From NCBI RefSeq assembly GCF_016918545.1, contig NZ_JAFFQC010000010.1, forward strand, positions 1 through 64,000: a DNA stretch of 64,000 nucleotides. The letters are read 5' to 3'. This document shows, piece after piece, positions 18,716 through 27,933 of this stretch. Made by a program: the position numbers and the translations under genes. The notes beneath the pieces are model-generated. The model made no database searches and had not been told where the DNA came from. It saw nothing but the letters and a program-made list of their open reading frames with translations. The stretch comes from Desulfobulbus alkaliphilus (GTDB lineage: Bacteria > Desulfobacterota > Desulfobulbia > Desulfobulbales > Desulfobulbaceae). How positions within the stretch are numbered: position 1 is the first letter of the stretch; each line of letters starts with the position of its first letter.

Positions 18716-20989
18716 TCAATCCCGACGGCGCATGACCATGGCCCGCTGATAGAGGTGAAGGTAGGCATTGAGCACCATGGTCCAGGTGTGATACCGGTCA
18801 ATCCGCTCCACCGCCGCCTTCTGCATGGCCCGGATTGTCTCCGGTTCGTCCTGGTACAGGACCAGGGTTCTCAACACGGCCCGGGCAACAGATGCCGGAG
18901 TGTTGGTACTGTAGGCAAATCCGGTCTCTCCGTCAATGACCTTTACCAATCCGCCGACCCGGTGGACAATGGGCAGATTGCCGAGCAGTTGGGCGATATA
19001 ATCAGTGAGGCCACAGGGTTCGTACCGGGAAGGGATGAGAAAAAAATCTCCGGCAGCATAGACCTTGTTGGCCAGAAGAGAATCATATCCTTTGAGAAAA
19101 CAGACCCTGCCACGACCAATACGGGAAATCGCCAACTGTTCCAACTGCTTCTCGAACTCCGGATTGCCGGAACCAAAAACCAGGTATTGATGGCTCTTCT
19201 CCTGTGACAGGGTCTCCACAATCGCCTCTATGAGCACATCCACCCCTTTTTGTGCGGTCAGGCGCCCAATAAAGGTATACAGTGCTTTATCCACCCGTGG
19301 GTCCAGGGTTCCCAATTGCTTGACCCGCTCCCAGGCCCCTCCGGCACTGATCCGCGTCAACAGATCGATCTTACAGTCCCTCTTGCCGTCAAGCTCCCCT
19401 GTGCGGAGATCAAAACCAGATGCCAGACCCAGGGTTTCCGGCCGGGTAGGATCAAAGGATGCCGGGTCGATGCCATTGGTGATCCCGGTCAACCGGACCC
19501 CCCGTTCCAGCAGGGCATGCCCCAGCCAGCCTGTGCGGACATCATCCGGCGTGCCCTGCAGTTCCCGGCCGTAATTTTCACTGACAGTATTAACAACGGC
19601 ATAGGGGGCAGCGGCGATGAAGGGATCAAAACTGCCGCCGAGAAGCCCGGCATCAATCACCCGTTGCGGCAGGCCAGTGATGGCCCGGGCAAAGTCGAGA
19701 TCACCCACTTCCTGGTGGTACCCGACCCCGGCATTATGAATGGTGACCACGGCTCCAGTGTGGCGAAAATAATGCCGGTAGGCACCTGCCTCCCGCATCA
19801 TCGCCGGTAGGGTCGCCGCATGTCCATCCTGGCAGTGGATGATATCCGGACGGTCATCAAGCAGGATCATCAAATCCAAGGCTGCCTTCTGGAGAAGAAT
19901 ATTCATGGCGAAATAATCGAAATGCCCGTCTCCGCTCCGTTGCCAGCTGACCTGCTGTTCATCCTCATTAGTGTACGTGTACACGCCGCGTTTATCCGCA
20001 AATCGGTCCGCTTCCACCAGATAGACCTGCACCCCATGGTGCCAGGCCTCCCAGATCGCCACTCTTTCCCGCCGCTCCTCACCAGGGTAATTCATATCAA
20101 CGGTAAAAACATGTTCATGACGACGACCGTGGATACGCCCGCCTGTATGCGTCAGGGCCAGAGGCCGGAAACCGAGGCGCAGAGTGTCCATGAAACCATA
20201 GCGAGGCAGAATCACCCGGACCCGGCACTCATCCTCAAGGGCCAGTGTTTCGGCAAGCTGCCGGCACACATCCTTGACACCGCCGGCACCAGCCAACCCG
20301 TCGTATTCCCGGGTGACCATCCAGACCGATCGAATTGTTGTTCTGTTCTTTTCAATCATTACTGTTGTATTTTTCGTCTCCACCGGGACCTCCGACTGCT
20401 TGCCGTTCGTGGGACCGGGCAGTTTTTCTTGATGATATCCGCTGCGAGCCATCTGCCTGATGATTGCCTCCGCCAGTTCTTCCGGCGTCTTCCCGGACGA
20501 GGTGTCGAGGCTGAGGTCTGACCCGGCCCTGTACAGAGGCCCGCGTTTTTTCAGGAGTGCTGCAATTTCCTTTTCCGGTGCGGCACCGGTGAGGGATGGA
20601 CGTTGCCCAGCGGATTGGGGATCACTCTGCATGCGGGCGGTAATGGTGGCAATATCGGCATCGAGCCAGACCACAAAGCTGCGCCGCCGGAGTTGTCGCC
20701 ATGCATCACTGTGCTCAATGGCGCCCCCTCCGGTGGCGACAACTGCCCGGTCCATGGTGCCTGCCATTTCCTCGAGCAAGCCGCGTTCCTGTCGGCGAAA
20801 AAACGCCCACCCGTGTTGCTTGACAATATCAGCCACCGTGGCACCCAACCGCTGGCAAAGAAGGCTGTCGGTATCAATGAATCTGTAGCCGATCTTTTCT
20901 GCAAGAACTTGACCCACCGAGGTTTTTCCGGTGGCCCGAAATCCGGTGAGAACAATATGGCCCGCTTTTTCATGCCGTTCTTTACTCAT
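18716..20989 (-). CDS. Shikimate kinase / glycogen (starch) synthase-type GT5 fusion
   Basis: One 757-residue frame joins two enzymes. Residues 1-175 are a complete shikimate kinase: P-loop GFRATGKTSVG near 16, shikimate-binding FIDTDSLL near 38, ATGGGAIEH near 85, and a lid with QRPSLTG near 130. After a polar linker (about 175-215) comes a glycogen synthase-like GT5 glycosyltransferase: WMVTREYDGLAGAGGVKDV near 225, DIIHCQDGHAATLPAM near 395, FIGRLTAQKGVDVL near 580, and SRYEPCGLTDYIAQL near 675. The usual KTGGLADV reads GAGGVKDV, so the lysine that contacts ADP-glucose is missing. GGGAGGA lies upstream of the ATG at 20989. An internal ATG (MIEKNRTTIR) could give a separate synthase. The first half would act in chorismate synthesis, the second in alpha-glucan synthesis. 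Confidence 0.88.
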   Translation of the reverse strand: MSKERHEKAGHIVLTGFRATGKTSVGQVLAEKIGYRFIDTDSLLCQRLGATVADIVKQHGWAFFRRQERGLLEEMAGTMDRAVVATGGGAIEHSDAWRQLRRRSFVVWLDADIATITARMQSDPQSAGQRPSLTGAAPEKEIAALLKKRGPLYRAGSDLSLDTSSGKTPEELAEAIIRQMARSGYHQEKLPGPTNGKQSEVPVETKNTTVMIEKNRTTIRSVWMVTREYDGLAGAGGVKDVCRQLAETLALEDECRVRVILPRYGFMDTLRLGFRPLALTHTGGRIHGRRHEHVFTVDMNYPGEERRERVAIWEAWHHGVQVYLVEADRFADKRGVYTYTNEDEQQVSWQRSGDGHFDYFAMNILLQKAALDLMILLDDRPDIIHCQDGHAATLPAMMREAGAYRHYFRHTGAVVTIHNAGVGYHQEVGDLDFARAITGLPQRVIDAGLLGGSFDPFIAAAPYAVVNTVSENYGRELQGTPDDVRTGWLGHALLERGVRLTGITNGIDPASFDPTRPETLGLASGFDLRTGELDGKRDCKIDLLTRISAGGAWERVKQLGTLDPRVDKALYTFIGRLTAQKGVDVLIEAIVETLSQEKSHQYLVFGSGNPEFEKQLEQLAISRIGRGRVCFLKGYDSLLANKVYAAGDFFLIPSRYEPCGLTDYIAQLLGNLPIVHRVGGLVKVIDGETGFAYSTNTPASVARAVLRTLVLYQDEPETIRAMQKAAVERIDRYHTWTMVLNAYLHLYQRAMVMRRRD

Positions 20990-21115
20990 AGGATAAAAGA
21001 TCCTCCCGCTTCTGTTCAAGAAGAAAGCGTTGTTTGATTTTTTTCTTTTCTTTTCAAGAAGCTGATCTTACTGTAGATAAATGGAAATCACACTCTCTGT
21101 TTCCCGGACGATGCC

Positions 21116-22063
21116 ATGGAATATAAAGACTACTACCAGATACTCGGAGTTTCCCGCGAAGCGACCCAGGACCAGATCAAACAGGCCTATCGTAAGCTGG
21201 CCCGCAAATATCATCCCGATGTCAGCAAGGAGAAAGACGCGGAAGCCAGGTTCAAGGATGCCGGTGAGGCCTATGAAGTTTTGAAAGACCCGGAAAAACG
21301 AGCCGCCTACGACCGTTTTGGTGCCAACTGGCGCGACGGTGAACCCTTTGAGCCACCGCCTGACTGGGATACAGGTTTTGCATTCCGAGGGGCGGGCCCC
21401 ATGGGGGGAGGCTCTACAGGCTTCAGTGACTTTTTCGAGTCCCTGTTCGGTCAGAGCTTCGCAACGGAAGGGTCGAGATCGTCAGCCTTTCGCATGAAGG
21501 GGGAGGACCAGCACGCCAAGATCATCATCAGCCTGGCTGATGCCTACCACGGGACCAAACAGACCATCACCCTTTCCCGGCCGATCGCTGACGAATATGG
21601 GCGAGTCAGCACCAGTCCTCATACGCTGCATATCGTCATTCCCAAGGGAATAATCGAAGGGCAGCGCATCCGTCTTGAAGGCCAGGGACAGCCGGGGTAC
21701 GGCGGCAGTCCTCCCGGCGACCTGTATCTGGAAATCGCTTTTCAGCGTGATCGCCTCTTCCATGCCGAAAAACGGGACATCCATCTCAACCTGCCGATCA
21801 CTCCCTGGGAAGCGGCTCTGGGGGCCAGCCTCACTGTCCCCACTCTGGGCGGTAATGTCCAGCTCAAAATTCCTCCCGGCTCGCAAGGAGGCAAAAAACT
21901 TCGTCTCAAGGGCAAAGGCCTGTCGACTCAAAACCAGCAGGGAGACCAGATCGTCACCCTGCAGATCGTCGTTCCCGAGGCAAAGACCGAAGAACAACGT
22001 CAACTCTATGCGACCATGGCGGCCAAGATGCCATACAACCCGCGCGCTGACCTGGGATTTTGA
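21116..22063 (+). CDS. cbpA: DnaJ-class co-chaperone CbpA
   Basis: This type B (class II) J-domain protein stimulates DnaK ATPase and in E. coli also binds curved DNA. The 315-residue protein has a J domain (residues 1-70, with YRKLARKYHPDVSKE containing the invariant HPD), a glycine/phenylalanine-rich stretch (about 85-125), and two C-terminal beta-sandwich substrate domains (130-300). There is no central zinc finger, which distinguishes it from DnaJ. The start fits the J-domain beginning exactly. The cbpM modulator gene follows after one base, as in E. coli, so the two are translationally coupled. Confidence 0.95.
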   Translation: MEYKDYYQILGVSREATQDQIKQAYRKLARKYHPDVSKEKDAEARFKDAGEAYEVLKDPEKRAAYDRFGANWRDGEPFEPPPDWDTGFAFRGAGPMGGGSTGFSDFFESLFGQSFATEGSRSSAFRMKGEDQHAKIIISLADAYHGTKQTITLSRPIADEYGRVSTSPHTLHIVIPKGIIEGQRIRLEGQGQPGYGGSPPGDLYLEIAFQRDRLFHAEKRDIHLNLPITPWEAALGASLTVPTLGGNVQLKIPPGSQGGKKLRLKGKGLSTQNQQGDQIVTLQIVVPEAKTEEQRQLYATMAAKMPYNPRADLGF

Positions 22064-22064
22064 T

Positions 22065-22373
22065 ATGATCGAACAACGAACAACCTATATCCAAGGCATA
22101 GTCCTGAATGAAGAGACGCTCTGGACCCTGGCGGAGATCTGCAGGTTATGCGACGTCTCCACCGAAACTGTCCTTGCTATGATCGACGAAGGCATCATCT
22201 CTCCCCGGGGTGCCGAACCTGAGCAATGGTGTTTCACTCTGGTCGAAATCAAAAGGGTCCAGACCGCTGTTCGCCTGCAGCAGGATCTCCGGATCAATCT
22301 TCCCGGATGCGCCCTGGCGCTGGACCTGCTCGAGGAACTCGAAGAGCTGCGCCGTCACGTTCGCCCACGTTGA
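22065..22373 (+). CDS. cbpM: Chaperone modulator CbpM (MerR-like)
   Basis: This 102-residue protein is the expected partner of CbpA, whose J domain it binds and inhibits. It has a short winged-helix-like motif (ETLWTLAEICRLCDVSTETV near residue 17) followed by EGIISPRG, the same layout as E. coli CbpM and truncated MerR domains, then a helical tail (LALDLLEELEELRRH). The gene begins one base after the cbpA stop (TGATATG), which decides the start. Sequence identity to CbpM cannot be measured here, so the name rests on fold and neighbourhood. Confidence 0.88.
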   Translation: MIEQRTTYIQGIVLNEETLWTLAEICRLCDVSTETVLAMIDEGIISPRGAEPEQWCFTLVEIKRVQTAVRLQQDLRINLPGCALALDLLEELEELRRHVRPR

Positions 22374-22409
22374 TCCGGATCCAAACGCCCGTTCCACCGC
22401 CTGACAGCC

Positions 22410-23765
22410 GTGCCGGTTCTCCCCGCCTTCCTCGACCAGCTGCACCACCATTCCTTCCTTTTCGGTCTGGCGGCCGGTTTCCTGGCCACCACCCTGGGGG
22501 TCCTTGTTCTCCTGGGCATTGGCCAACGGCGGCGCCTGCTCCATGACCTCCGCATGGAACGGCTCCGGGAGGACAACCAGCGCCTGGAGGAAGAAATCCT
22601 CCGCCTGCGGCAGGAACGCAACCAGCTTTTCAGTGAGGTCCGAAAAACCGAGGTCGACAGCGCCTCGCTACGTTCAACCTGCCAGGCCCTGCGGGACCAG
22701 GTCACGGAACGGGAACAACTCCTCGCCGAGACGCGCAGACAGATCGAGCAGAATTTCCAGGTCCTTGCCGGCAACATTCTGGTCGAAAAAGGCGAGCAAC
22801 TGCACCGTGAACATCAAGCCAACCTGTCCCTGCTGCTGCAACCGTTCCGCACCCAGCTGCTGGATTTCAAAAACCGGGTGGAAAACATCCATGACCGGGA
22901 CACTCGGGACCGGGTCGCTCTCCGCACCGAAATCGAACAGCTCAAACAGCTCAACCAGCAGGTCAGTACCGATGCCACCAACCTGGCGGACGCCCTGCGC
23001 GGCAAAGCCAAAATCCAGGGGCTGTGGGGTGAAATGGTGCTGACCAGACTTCTCGAGGCCTCCGGTTTACGCAACGGCCGGGAGTTTGCGGTCCAGGTCA
23101 GTCTCAAATCCGAAGAGGGAGTGACCTTTCAGCCGGATGCACTCATTTTTCTTCCCGAGAACCGCACCATTATCATTGACGCCAAGGTTTCGCTGCACGC
23201 CTTTGTCCAGGTACACAATGCCATTGATGACCCAAAAAGGCAACAGGGGGTGCAGATGCACCTTGCATCAATACGAAAGCATATCAACCAACTGGCCGGC
23301 AAACAGTACCACCATCTCATCGGCCCGGGATCCCTTGAATTCGTGCTTCTTTTCATTCCCATCGAAGGAGCCTTCCAGCTCGCGGTGCAACAGGATGCGG
23401 ATATCCTCACCAGCGCCATGCAGAAAAAAATCATCCTCTCCAGCCCATCGACCCTGCTCGCCATCCTCAAGACAATTCATCATCTCTGGCGTATGGACGA
23501 GCAGAATCGCAACAGTTTAATCATTGCCAAACAGGCTGGGAGTCTTTATGATAAATTTGTTGGTTTTGTCGAGGCCCTGGAGGACATCGGATTCCGGCTC
23601 AACCAGAGCCAGCAGGCCTGGCATACGGCCAGAAATCGCCTGACCACCGGTCAGGGAAATCTCATCGCCCGAACCGAGGCCCTGAAACACCTGGGAGTAC
23701 AGGCAAGCAAGGAACTGCCCGCCTCCCTCAAGCATAGCTCAGCCACACAAGAGGACACACCATGA
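22410..23765 (+). CDS. rmuC: DNA recombination protein RmuC
   Basis: This 451-residue protein limits recombination at inverted repeats in E. coli. It has an N-terminal transmembrane helix (FGLAAGFLATTLGVLVLLG, about residues 17-36), a long coiled coil (45-190), and the RmuC nuclease-like domain: KIQGLWGEMVLTRLLEASGL near 195, then FQPDALIFLP and TIIIDAKVSLHAF near 255. The IDAK signature belongs to the PD-(D/E)XK nuclease fold. Translation starts at GTG (22410). The stop overlaps the next start in an ATGA. A protein that affects inverted repeats is of interest given the many repeats nearby, but no link is shown. Confidence 0.93.
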   Translation: MPVLPAFLDQLHHHSFLFGLAAGFLATTLGVLVLLGIGQRRRLLHDLRMERLREDNQRLEEEILRLRQERNQLFSEVRKTEVDSASLRSTCQALRDQVTEREQLLAETRRQIEQNFQVLAGNILVEKGEQLHREHQANLSLLLQPFRTQLLDFKNRVENIHDRDTRDRVALRTEIEQLKQLNQQVSTDATNLADALRGKAKIQGLWGEMVLTRLLEASGLRNGREFAVQVSLKSEEGVTFQPDALIFLPENRTIIIDAKVSLHAFVQVHNAIDDPKRQQGVQMHLASIRKHINQLAGKQYHHLIGPGSLEFVLLFIPIEGAFQLAVQQDADILTSAMQKKIILSSPSTLLAILKTIHHLWRMDEQNRNSLIIAKQAGSLYDKFVGFVEALEDIGFRLNQSQQAWHTARNRLTTGQGNLIARTEALKHLGVQASKELPASLKHSSATQEDTP

Positions 23766-24202
23766 AACATCTGACAGCTATCATTGCCCTGTGCTTTCTG
23801 TTCACCCTTTCCTCCTGCGCCACCAAGGGACAGACCGGGGCGGTGGGAGGAGCCGCGGCCGGAGCCCTCGTCGGCCAGGCCATCGGCCACAGTACCTCAG
23901 CGACCCTGATCGGCGCCGCGGTCGGCACCATGCTCGGCTACATCGTCGGCAACGAAATGGACAAATACGACCGGCAACAGCTCAATCACGTCTACGACCG
24001 AGGCGTTTCCAACCAGCCCACCTCCTGGATCAATCCCGATACCGGTCATCAGTATGCGGTGACCCCGCAACCTGCGTTTCAGGACCCCAGCACCCAGCGT
24101 ATCTGCAGGCGGGCCGAAATCGAAGCCCTTATCGACGGCAGGGTCGAGAGGACCTACAGCACGGCCTGCAGGAACCCGGATGGCAGCTGGGAACTGCAAT
24201 AA
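23762..24202 (+). CDS. Glycine-zipper lipoprotein
   Basis: The 146-residue protein begins with a lipoprotein signal ending in the lipobox LSSC (cysteine at residue 19). It continues with a glycine zipper (GAVGGAAAGALVGQAIG and GAAVGTMLGYIVGNEMD, residues 26-64), a membrane-inserting motif like that of OmpA-like/SlyB (17 kDa antigen) surface lipoproteins. The C-terminal domain contains CRRAEIEALIDGRVE and a second cysteine near the end (YSTACRNPDGSW), which resembles the RcnB/surface-antigen tail. It is probably anchored in the outer membrane and contributes to envelope stability. Its ATG overlaps the rmuC stop. Confidence 0.88.
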   Translation: MKHLTAIIALCFLFTLSSCATKGQTGAVGGAAAGALVGQAIGHSTSATLIGAAVGTMLGYIVGNEMDKYDRQQLNHVYDRGVSNQPTSWINPDTGHQYAVTPQPAFQDPSTQRICRRAEIEALIDGRVERTYSTACRNPDGSWELQ

Positions 24203-24221
24203 CTGACCAAAAGAGGCAGGC

Positions 24222-24626
24222 GTGACCCTCACAGGAACAATATCGTTGCCCACCGCCAGCCAGCGGGCCATGATTGATGTCACCCGGGAGGTCCAGGAAC
24301 TGGTCGCCGGCAGCGGTGTCGCTGCCGGCATCTGCATCCTGTACACCCCCCACACCACCTCCGGGCTCATCATCAATGAGGGGGCGGACCCGGACGTCGG
24401 TCAAGATATTCTCGGCGCACTCGAGCACATTGTCCCCGCGAACTACCCGTACCGCCACCTGGAAGGAAACTCGCCTGCCCATTTGATGGCCGCGCTGACC
24501 GGCACCAGCATCACCGTCTTCATCACCGGGTCGCGATTGCAGCTCGGGACCTGGCAACGCCTTTTTTTCTGTGAATTCGATGGGCCGAGGCAGCGCTCAC
24601 TGTGGTGGAAAATACTCGCGGGATAA
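24222..24626 (+). CDS. YjbQ family (UPF0047) enzyme
   Basis: The 134-residue protein shows the family core: YTPHTTSGLIINEGADPDV near residue 41, NSPAHLMAALTG near 82, and a C-terminal GTWQRLFFCEFDGPRQR. The conserved histidines and aspartate form a metal-like pocket. Members are annotated as secondary thiamine-phosphate synthases because overexpression rescues thiE mutants in E. coli; their true substrate is unsettled. The start codon is GTG at 24222, 19 bases behind the lipoprotein gene. A repeat element begins directly after the stop. Confidence 0.93.
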   Translation: MTLTGTISLPTASQRAMIDVTREVQELVAGSGVAAGICILYTPHTTSGLIINEGADPDVGQDILGALEHIVPANYPYRHLEGNSPAHLMAALTGTSITVFITGSRLQLGTWQRLFFCEFDGPRQRSLWWKILAG

Positions 24627-24628
24627 CC

Positions 24629-24768
24629 CCGGGATCCGTGAGCGCTATTCCGCCCCGAAGGGCGGCCGGTGCAAGGTGTTGTCAATATTGTCAAGGGACT
24701 TGCTGCAATGATACTTTGATTCCAGCAAGATATATCCAAAACAAAAGTCCAGCCATCACGGATTCAGG
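24629..24768 (+). repeat. Dispersed TIR-bounded repeat, internally deleted copy (140 bp)
   Basis: Left end CCGGGATCCGTGAGCG, UUCG-type hairpin (CCGCCCCGAAGGGCGG), A/T-rich part and right end ATCACGGATTCAGG are all present; about 75 bases of the left interior are gone. It fills the gap between yjbQ and the small gene at 24798, with its right end 30 bases before that start. Confidence 0.85.
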
Positions 24769-24797
24769 TCATTTTTTCTGACCGCAAGGGACCTGCT

Positions 24798-25013
24798 ATG
24801 TTTTTTGGAATGAACCGCACCACGGATGAGCAATCCCTCGTCACTTTTCTCCAACGCTTCAGCGATGAACGTTTGACCAGCATCCTCGTCCCCCGGATGG
24901 CGGAGCAGGAGATCCATCAGCTTGTCGACCTGTGCACCGCCATCATGCGGAACCATCTCTCCGGCGAGGAGTACCATGCGCTTTTCCTTGGTGAAGAACA
25001 TCACCACGACTGA
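24798..25013 (+). CDS. Small acidic protein of unknown function
   Basis: The 71-residue predicted protein is hydrophilic and mostly helical (VTFLQRFSDERLTSILVPRM, then AEQEIHQLVDLCTAIMRNHL) and ends in a histidine-rich tail (EEHHHD). I recognise no family. AAGGGA stands 6 bases before the ATG, so translation is plausible; another ATG lies four codons later. A dispersed repeat ends 30 bases upstream and could supply a promoter. About 214 bases with no visible gene follow before ubiD. Confidence 0.6.
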   Translation: MFFGMNRTTDEQSLVTFLQRFSDERLTSILVPRMAEQEIHQLVDLCTAIMRNHLSGEEYHALFLGEEHHHD

Positions 25014-25227
25014 TCGGCTTCCTGCTAATCGACCACGGCACCCTGTCTCTACCCCGCCGGGGCTGCCCGCATCAAGGCGCCGGAACGGGTAGCCACGGCG
25101 GGATCAATCCACCGGATCCTGTGACCGCTTCCATGGCGGGAGCACGGTCAACCCGAACATTGGGACCCAAACCCCTGATTGGGTCTCCGTTCACTTCTCC
25201 CCTGAACCCTCTAACGCGAATGTCTCC

Positions 25228-27000
25228 ATGCAAGCACTTGTCAACCTGCAAGCTTTTCTCGATGTCCTCAAAAAAAACGACCAATTGCTGACCATCGACA
25301 CACCGGTCGATCCCTATCTGGAAATAGCGGAAATCCATCGCCGGGTCATCGCCAGGGGCGGTCCTGCCCTGCTGTTCACCCGGGTCAAGGATTCCGCTTT
25401 TCCCGTGGTCACCAACCTGTTCGGGACCTCTCTGCGCCTGGAACTGGCCTTTGGCCGCCGTCCGCTCGACTTTGTCCGCGACCTGGTACACCTGGTGGAA
25501 CATTCGCTGCCTCCTTCCCTGTCGACCCTGTGGGATGCCCGCTCCCTCCTGCACCAGGGTCTCAAGGTCGGTCTCAAACAGGTGAAAACCGGCCCGATCC
25601 TGGCGCACTGTCAGCAGCCAGCCCGCCTGTCAACCCTGCCCATGCTCACTTCCTGGCATTCCGATGGCGGTCCTTTTGTTACTCTGCCCCTGGTCTACAC
25701 CGAGCACCCTGACGGCCAGGGGCACAATCTCGGCATGTACCGCATCCAACGCTATGACGACACCACCACCGGCATCCACTGGCAGATCCACAAAGGGGGC
25801 GGATACCATTACCATGCCGCCGAACTCAACAACCAGTCCCTGCCCCTGACCCTCTACATTGGCGGCCCACCGGCCCTGATGCTGGCAGCCATCGCCCCCC
25901 TCCCGGAAAACATACCGGAGCTGGTTCTGGCTTCCCTGCTGCAGGGGCGGAAATTACACATGGTTGCCGATCCCAGGGGTGGCCATCCGCTTGTTGCCGA
26001 AGCCGAATTCGCCATCAAAGGGACGGTGCCTCCCCACCTGAGACACCCCGAAGGACCGTTTGGCGACCATTACGGCTATAACTCCCTCCAGCACGACTAT
26101 CCCGTTTTCCAGACCAGCCACCTCTACCACCGCCGGAATGCCATCTATCCGGCCACGGTTGTCGGTCGACCGAAACAGGAAGATTATTTCATCGGTGATT
26201 TTCTCCAGGACCTTCTTTCACCGCTCTTTCCCCTGGTCATGAAGGGAGTGCTGCAGTTGAAAACCTTTGGAGAAACCGGTTTTCATTGTCTGGCAGCGGC
26301 CCGAGTCACCGACCGCTATCCCCGGGAAGCTTTTGCCGCCGGTCTCCGCATCCTCGGCGAGGGACAACTCTCTCTGACCAAATTTCTTCTCCTCACCGAT
26401 GGCAGCATTGATGTCGCTGATTTTCCAGCTTTATGGCAGCATATTCTTGAGAGAATACACTGGGAAAGGGACCTCTTTGTCTTTGCCAATGTCTCGCAGG
26501 ATACCCTCGACTACACCGGACCCTCGGTTAATAAGGGCTCCAAGGCCATGATGATGGGACTGGGACAGGAAAAATGCCGGGAATTGCCCCGGGAATTCCA
26601 GGGCACCCTGCCCGACCAGTGCCACAGCCCGGAGGTCTACTTACCAGGAACCCTTGTTGTTGCCGGCAGCCCCTATGCGACCGCCCCGAACCTGGCCCGG
26701 GAAACAGCCCGGCATCCGGGAATCTCCTCCTGGCCGGTGGTCATCCTGGTTGATGACACCGGGGCCGCCACCTGCTCCCTGCAGGAATTTCTCTGGACCT
26801 TTTTCACCCGCTTTGAACCAGCCGCCGATATCCATGGCAGGGAGCAGAATGTCCATCGTTTTCATGTCGGCCTGCAAGCTCCCATTGTCTTTGATTGCCG
26901 GATGAAGCCCTGGTATACGGAAGTGCTCGAAGTGGACAAACCGACCAGGGAAAAGGTGGATGCCAAAATTGACAGCTTCCTGCCGGCACGATTCCGCTGA
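25228..27000 (+). CDS. UbiD family prenylated-FMN-dependent decarboxylase
   Basis: This 590-residue enzyme belongs to the UbiD family, which decarboxylates aromatic and alpha,beta-unsaturated acids, including quinone precursors. Family features include MYRIQRYDDTTTGIHWQIHK near residue 170, a cofactor-site region, followed by EAEFAIKGTVPPHLRHPEGPFGDHYGYNS near 253, which holds conserved Arg and Glu positions. At this length it matches the menaquinone-associated UbiD-like decarboxylases of the futalosine branch, and a role in menaquinone synthesis is the likeliest one (inference). The flavin prenyltransferase UbiX is not in the window. Confidence 0.88.
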   Translation: MQALVNLQAFLDVLKKNDQLLTIDTPVDPYLEIAEIHRRVIARGGPALLFTRVKDSAFPVVTNLFGTSLRLELAFGRRPLDFVRDLVHLVEHSLPPSLSTLWDARSLLHQGLKVGLKQVKTGPILAHCQQPARLSTLPMLTSWHSDGGPFVTLPLVYTEHPDGQGHNLGMYRIQRYDDTTTGIHWQIHKGGGYHYHAAELNNQSLPLTLYIGGPPALMLAAIAPLPENIPELVLASLLQGRKLHMVADPRGGHPLVAEAEFAIKGTVPPHLRHPEGPFGDHYGYNSLQHDYPVFQTSHLYHRRNAIYPATVVGRPKQEDYFIGDFLQDLLSPLFPLVMKGVLQLKTFGETGFHCLAAARVTDRYPREAFAAGLRILGEGQLSLTKFLLLTDGSIDVADFPALWQHILERIHWERDLFVFANVSQDTLDYTGPSVNKGSKAMMMGLGQEKCRELPREFQGTLPDQCHSPEVYLPGTLVVAGSPYATAPNLARETARHPGISSWPVVILVDDTGAATCSLQEFLWTFFTRFEPAADIHGREQNVHRFHVGLQAPIVFDCRMKPWYTEVLEVDKPTREKVDAKIDSFLPARFR

Positions 27001-27066
27001 GCAGGCCGAGTTTCAAGGTGCTCCGGGTGCCATGACCGGTACGTCTGTTTTTTATGCCAGTATCTC

Positions 27067-27810
27067 ATGAAAGAACGGCTGCAGAAAATCCTTGCCAAGG
27101 CCGGCATCGCCTCCCGCAGAGGATCTGAACAGTTGATCAGAGCCGGACGCATCCGCGTTAATGATGCGATTGTCACTGAGATGGGCATCAAGGTCGATCC
27201 AGGAATCGATATCGTCACCTTTGATGGTCAGTGCATCAACATCGAGGAAAAGCAAACGGTCCTTGTCAATAAGCCTCCCGGGTACGTCACCACCCTGTCT
27301 GATCCCCAGGGTCGTCCTGTCGTTGCCGACCTGGTGGCGGACATACCCCTCCGGCTTTTTCCGGTCGGCCGCCTCGATCTTGAAAGCGAGGGAGCTTTGC
27401 TCATGACCAACGATGGTGAACTCGCCGACCGCATTCTCCATCCCCGCTACGAAGTAAAGAAAACCTATCAGGCAGAAGTCGTGGGGATGCCTTCAAAGTT
27501 CCAACTCAAACGACTGGAACAGGGCATCAGCATTGACGGGGTGCAAACCAGGCCGGCATCCATCCGGGTTCTGCAACAGGGGCAGAATCGAACCCTGATC
27601 GAAGTCGTCATTCATGAAGGTAAAAAACGACAGGTACGGAAAATGTTTCTCGCCATAGGGCACCGGGTGCTGCGCCTTAAGAGAACCGCCTATGGCTGCC
27701 TCCACCTTGGCACTCTTTCCCCCGGAAAATACCGGCGCCTGAGCCAGGCGGATATAAAAAAAATCTTTTCGGAAAAAATTCCCTTTACAATCAAAAACAT
27801 ACCTGCTTAA
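27067..27810 (+). CDS. RsuA/RluB-type pseudouridine synthase
   Basis: This 247-residue enzyme has an N-terminal S4 RNA-binding domain (residues 1-60, with LQKILAKAGIASRRGSEQLI) and the RsuA-family catalytic domain. The catalytic motif is PVGRLDLESEGALLMTNDG near residue 99, where the Asp is the nucleophile, and GKKRQVRKMF follows near 185. Members modify 16S U516 (RsuA) or 23S rRNA helix 90 positions (RluB/E/F). The length and S4 domain favour RluB/RsuA, but the site cannot be told by eye. It is 66 bases downstream of ubiD. Confidence 0.93.
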   Translation: MKERLQKILAKAGIASRRGSEQLIRAGRIRVNDAIVTEMGIKVDPGIDIVTFDGQCINIEEKQTVLVNKPPGYVTTLSDPQGRPVVADLVADIPLRLFPVGRLDLESEGALLMTNDGELADRILHPRYEVKKTYQAEVVGMPSKFQLKRLEQGISIDGVQTRPASIRVLQQGQNRTLIEVVIHEGKKRQVRKMFLAIGHRVLRLKRTAYGCLHLGTLSPGKYRRLSQADIKKIFSEKIPFTIKNIPA

Positions 27811-27933
27811 ATTTCACATGACACCCGGGATCATCGACATGGCCAATACATCGCACTAATCCTTACCGGTTGCCGGGTGCAAAGAGGTTGACCGTTATCA
27901 GGTAATCCGAGAGAAGCCGCAGGGAGAACAGGT

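Noticed and set aside
22410-23765. Direct link of RmuC to the repeat decay
   Set aside because: It is a neighbourhood coincidence: the family is ubiquitous and nothing in the sequence connects it to these elements.
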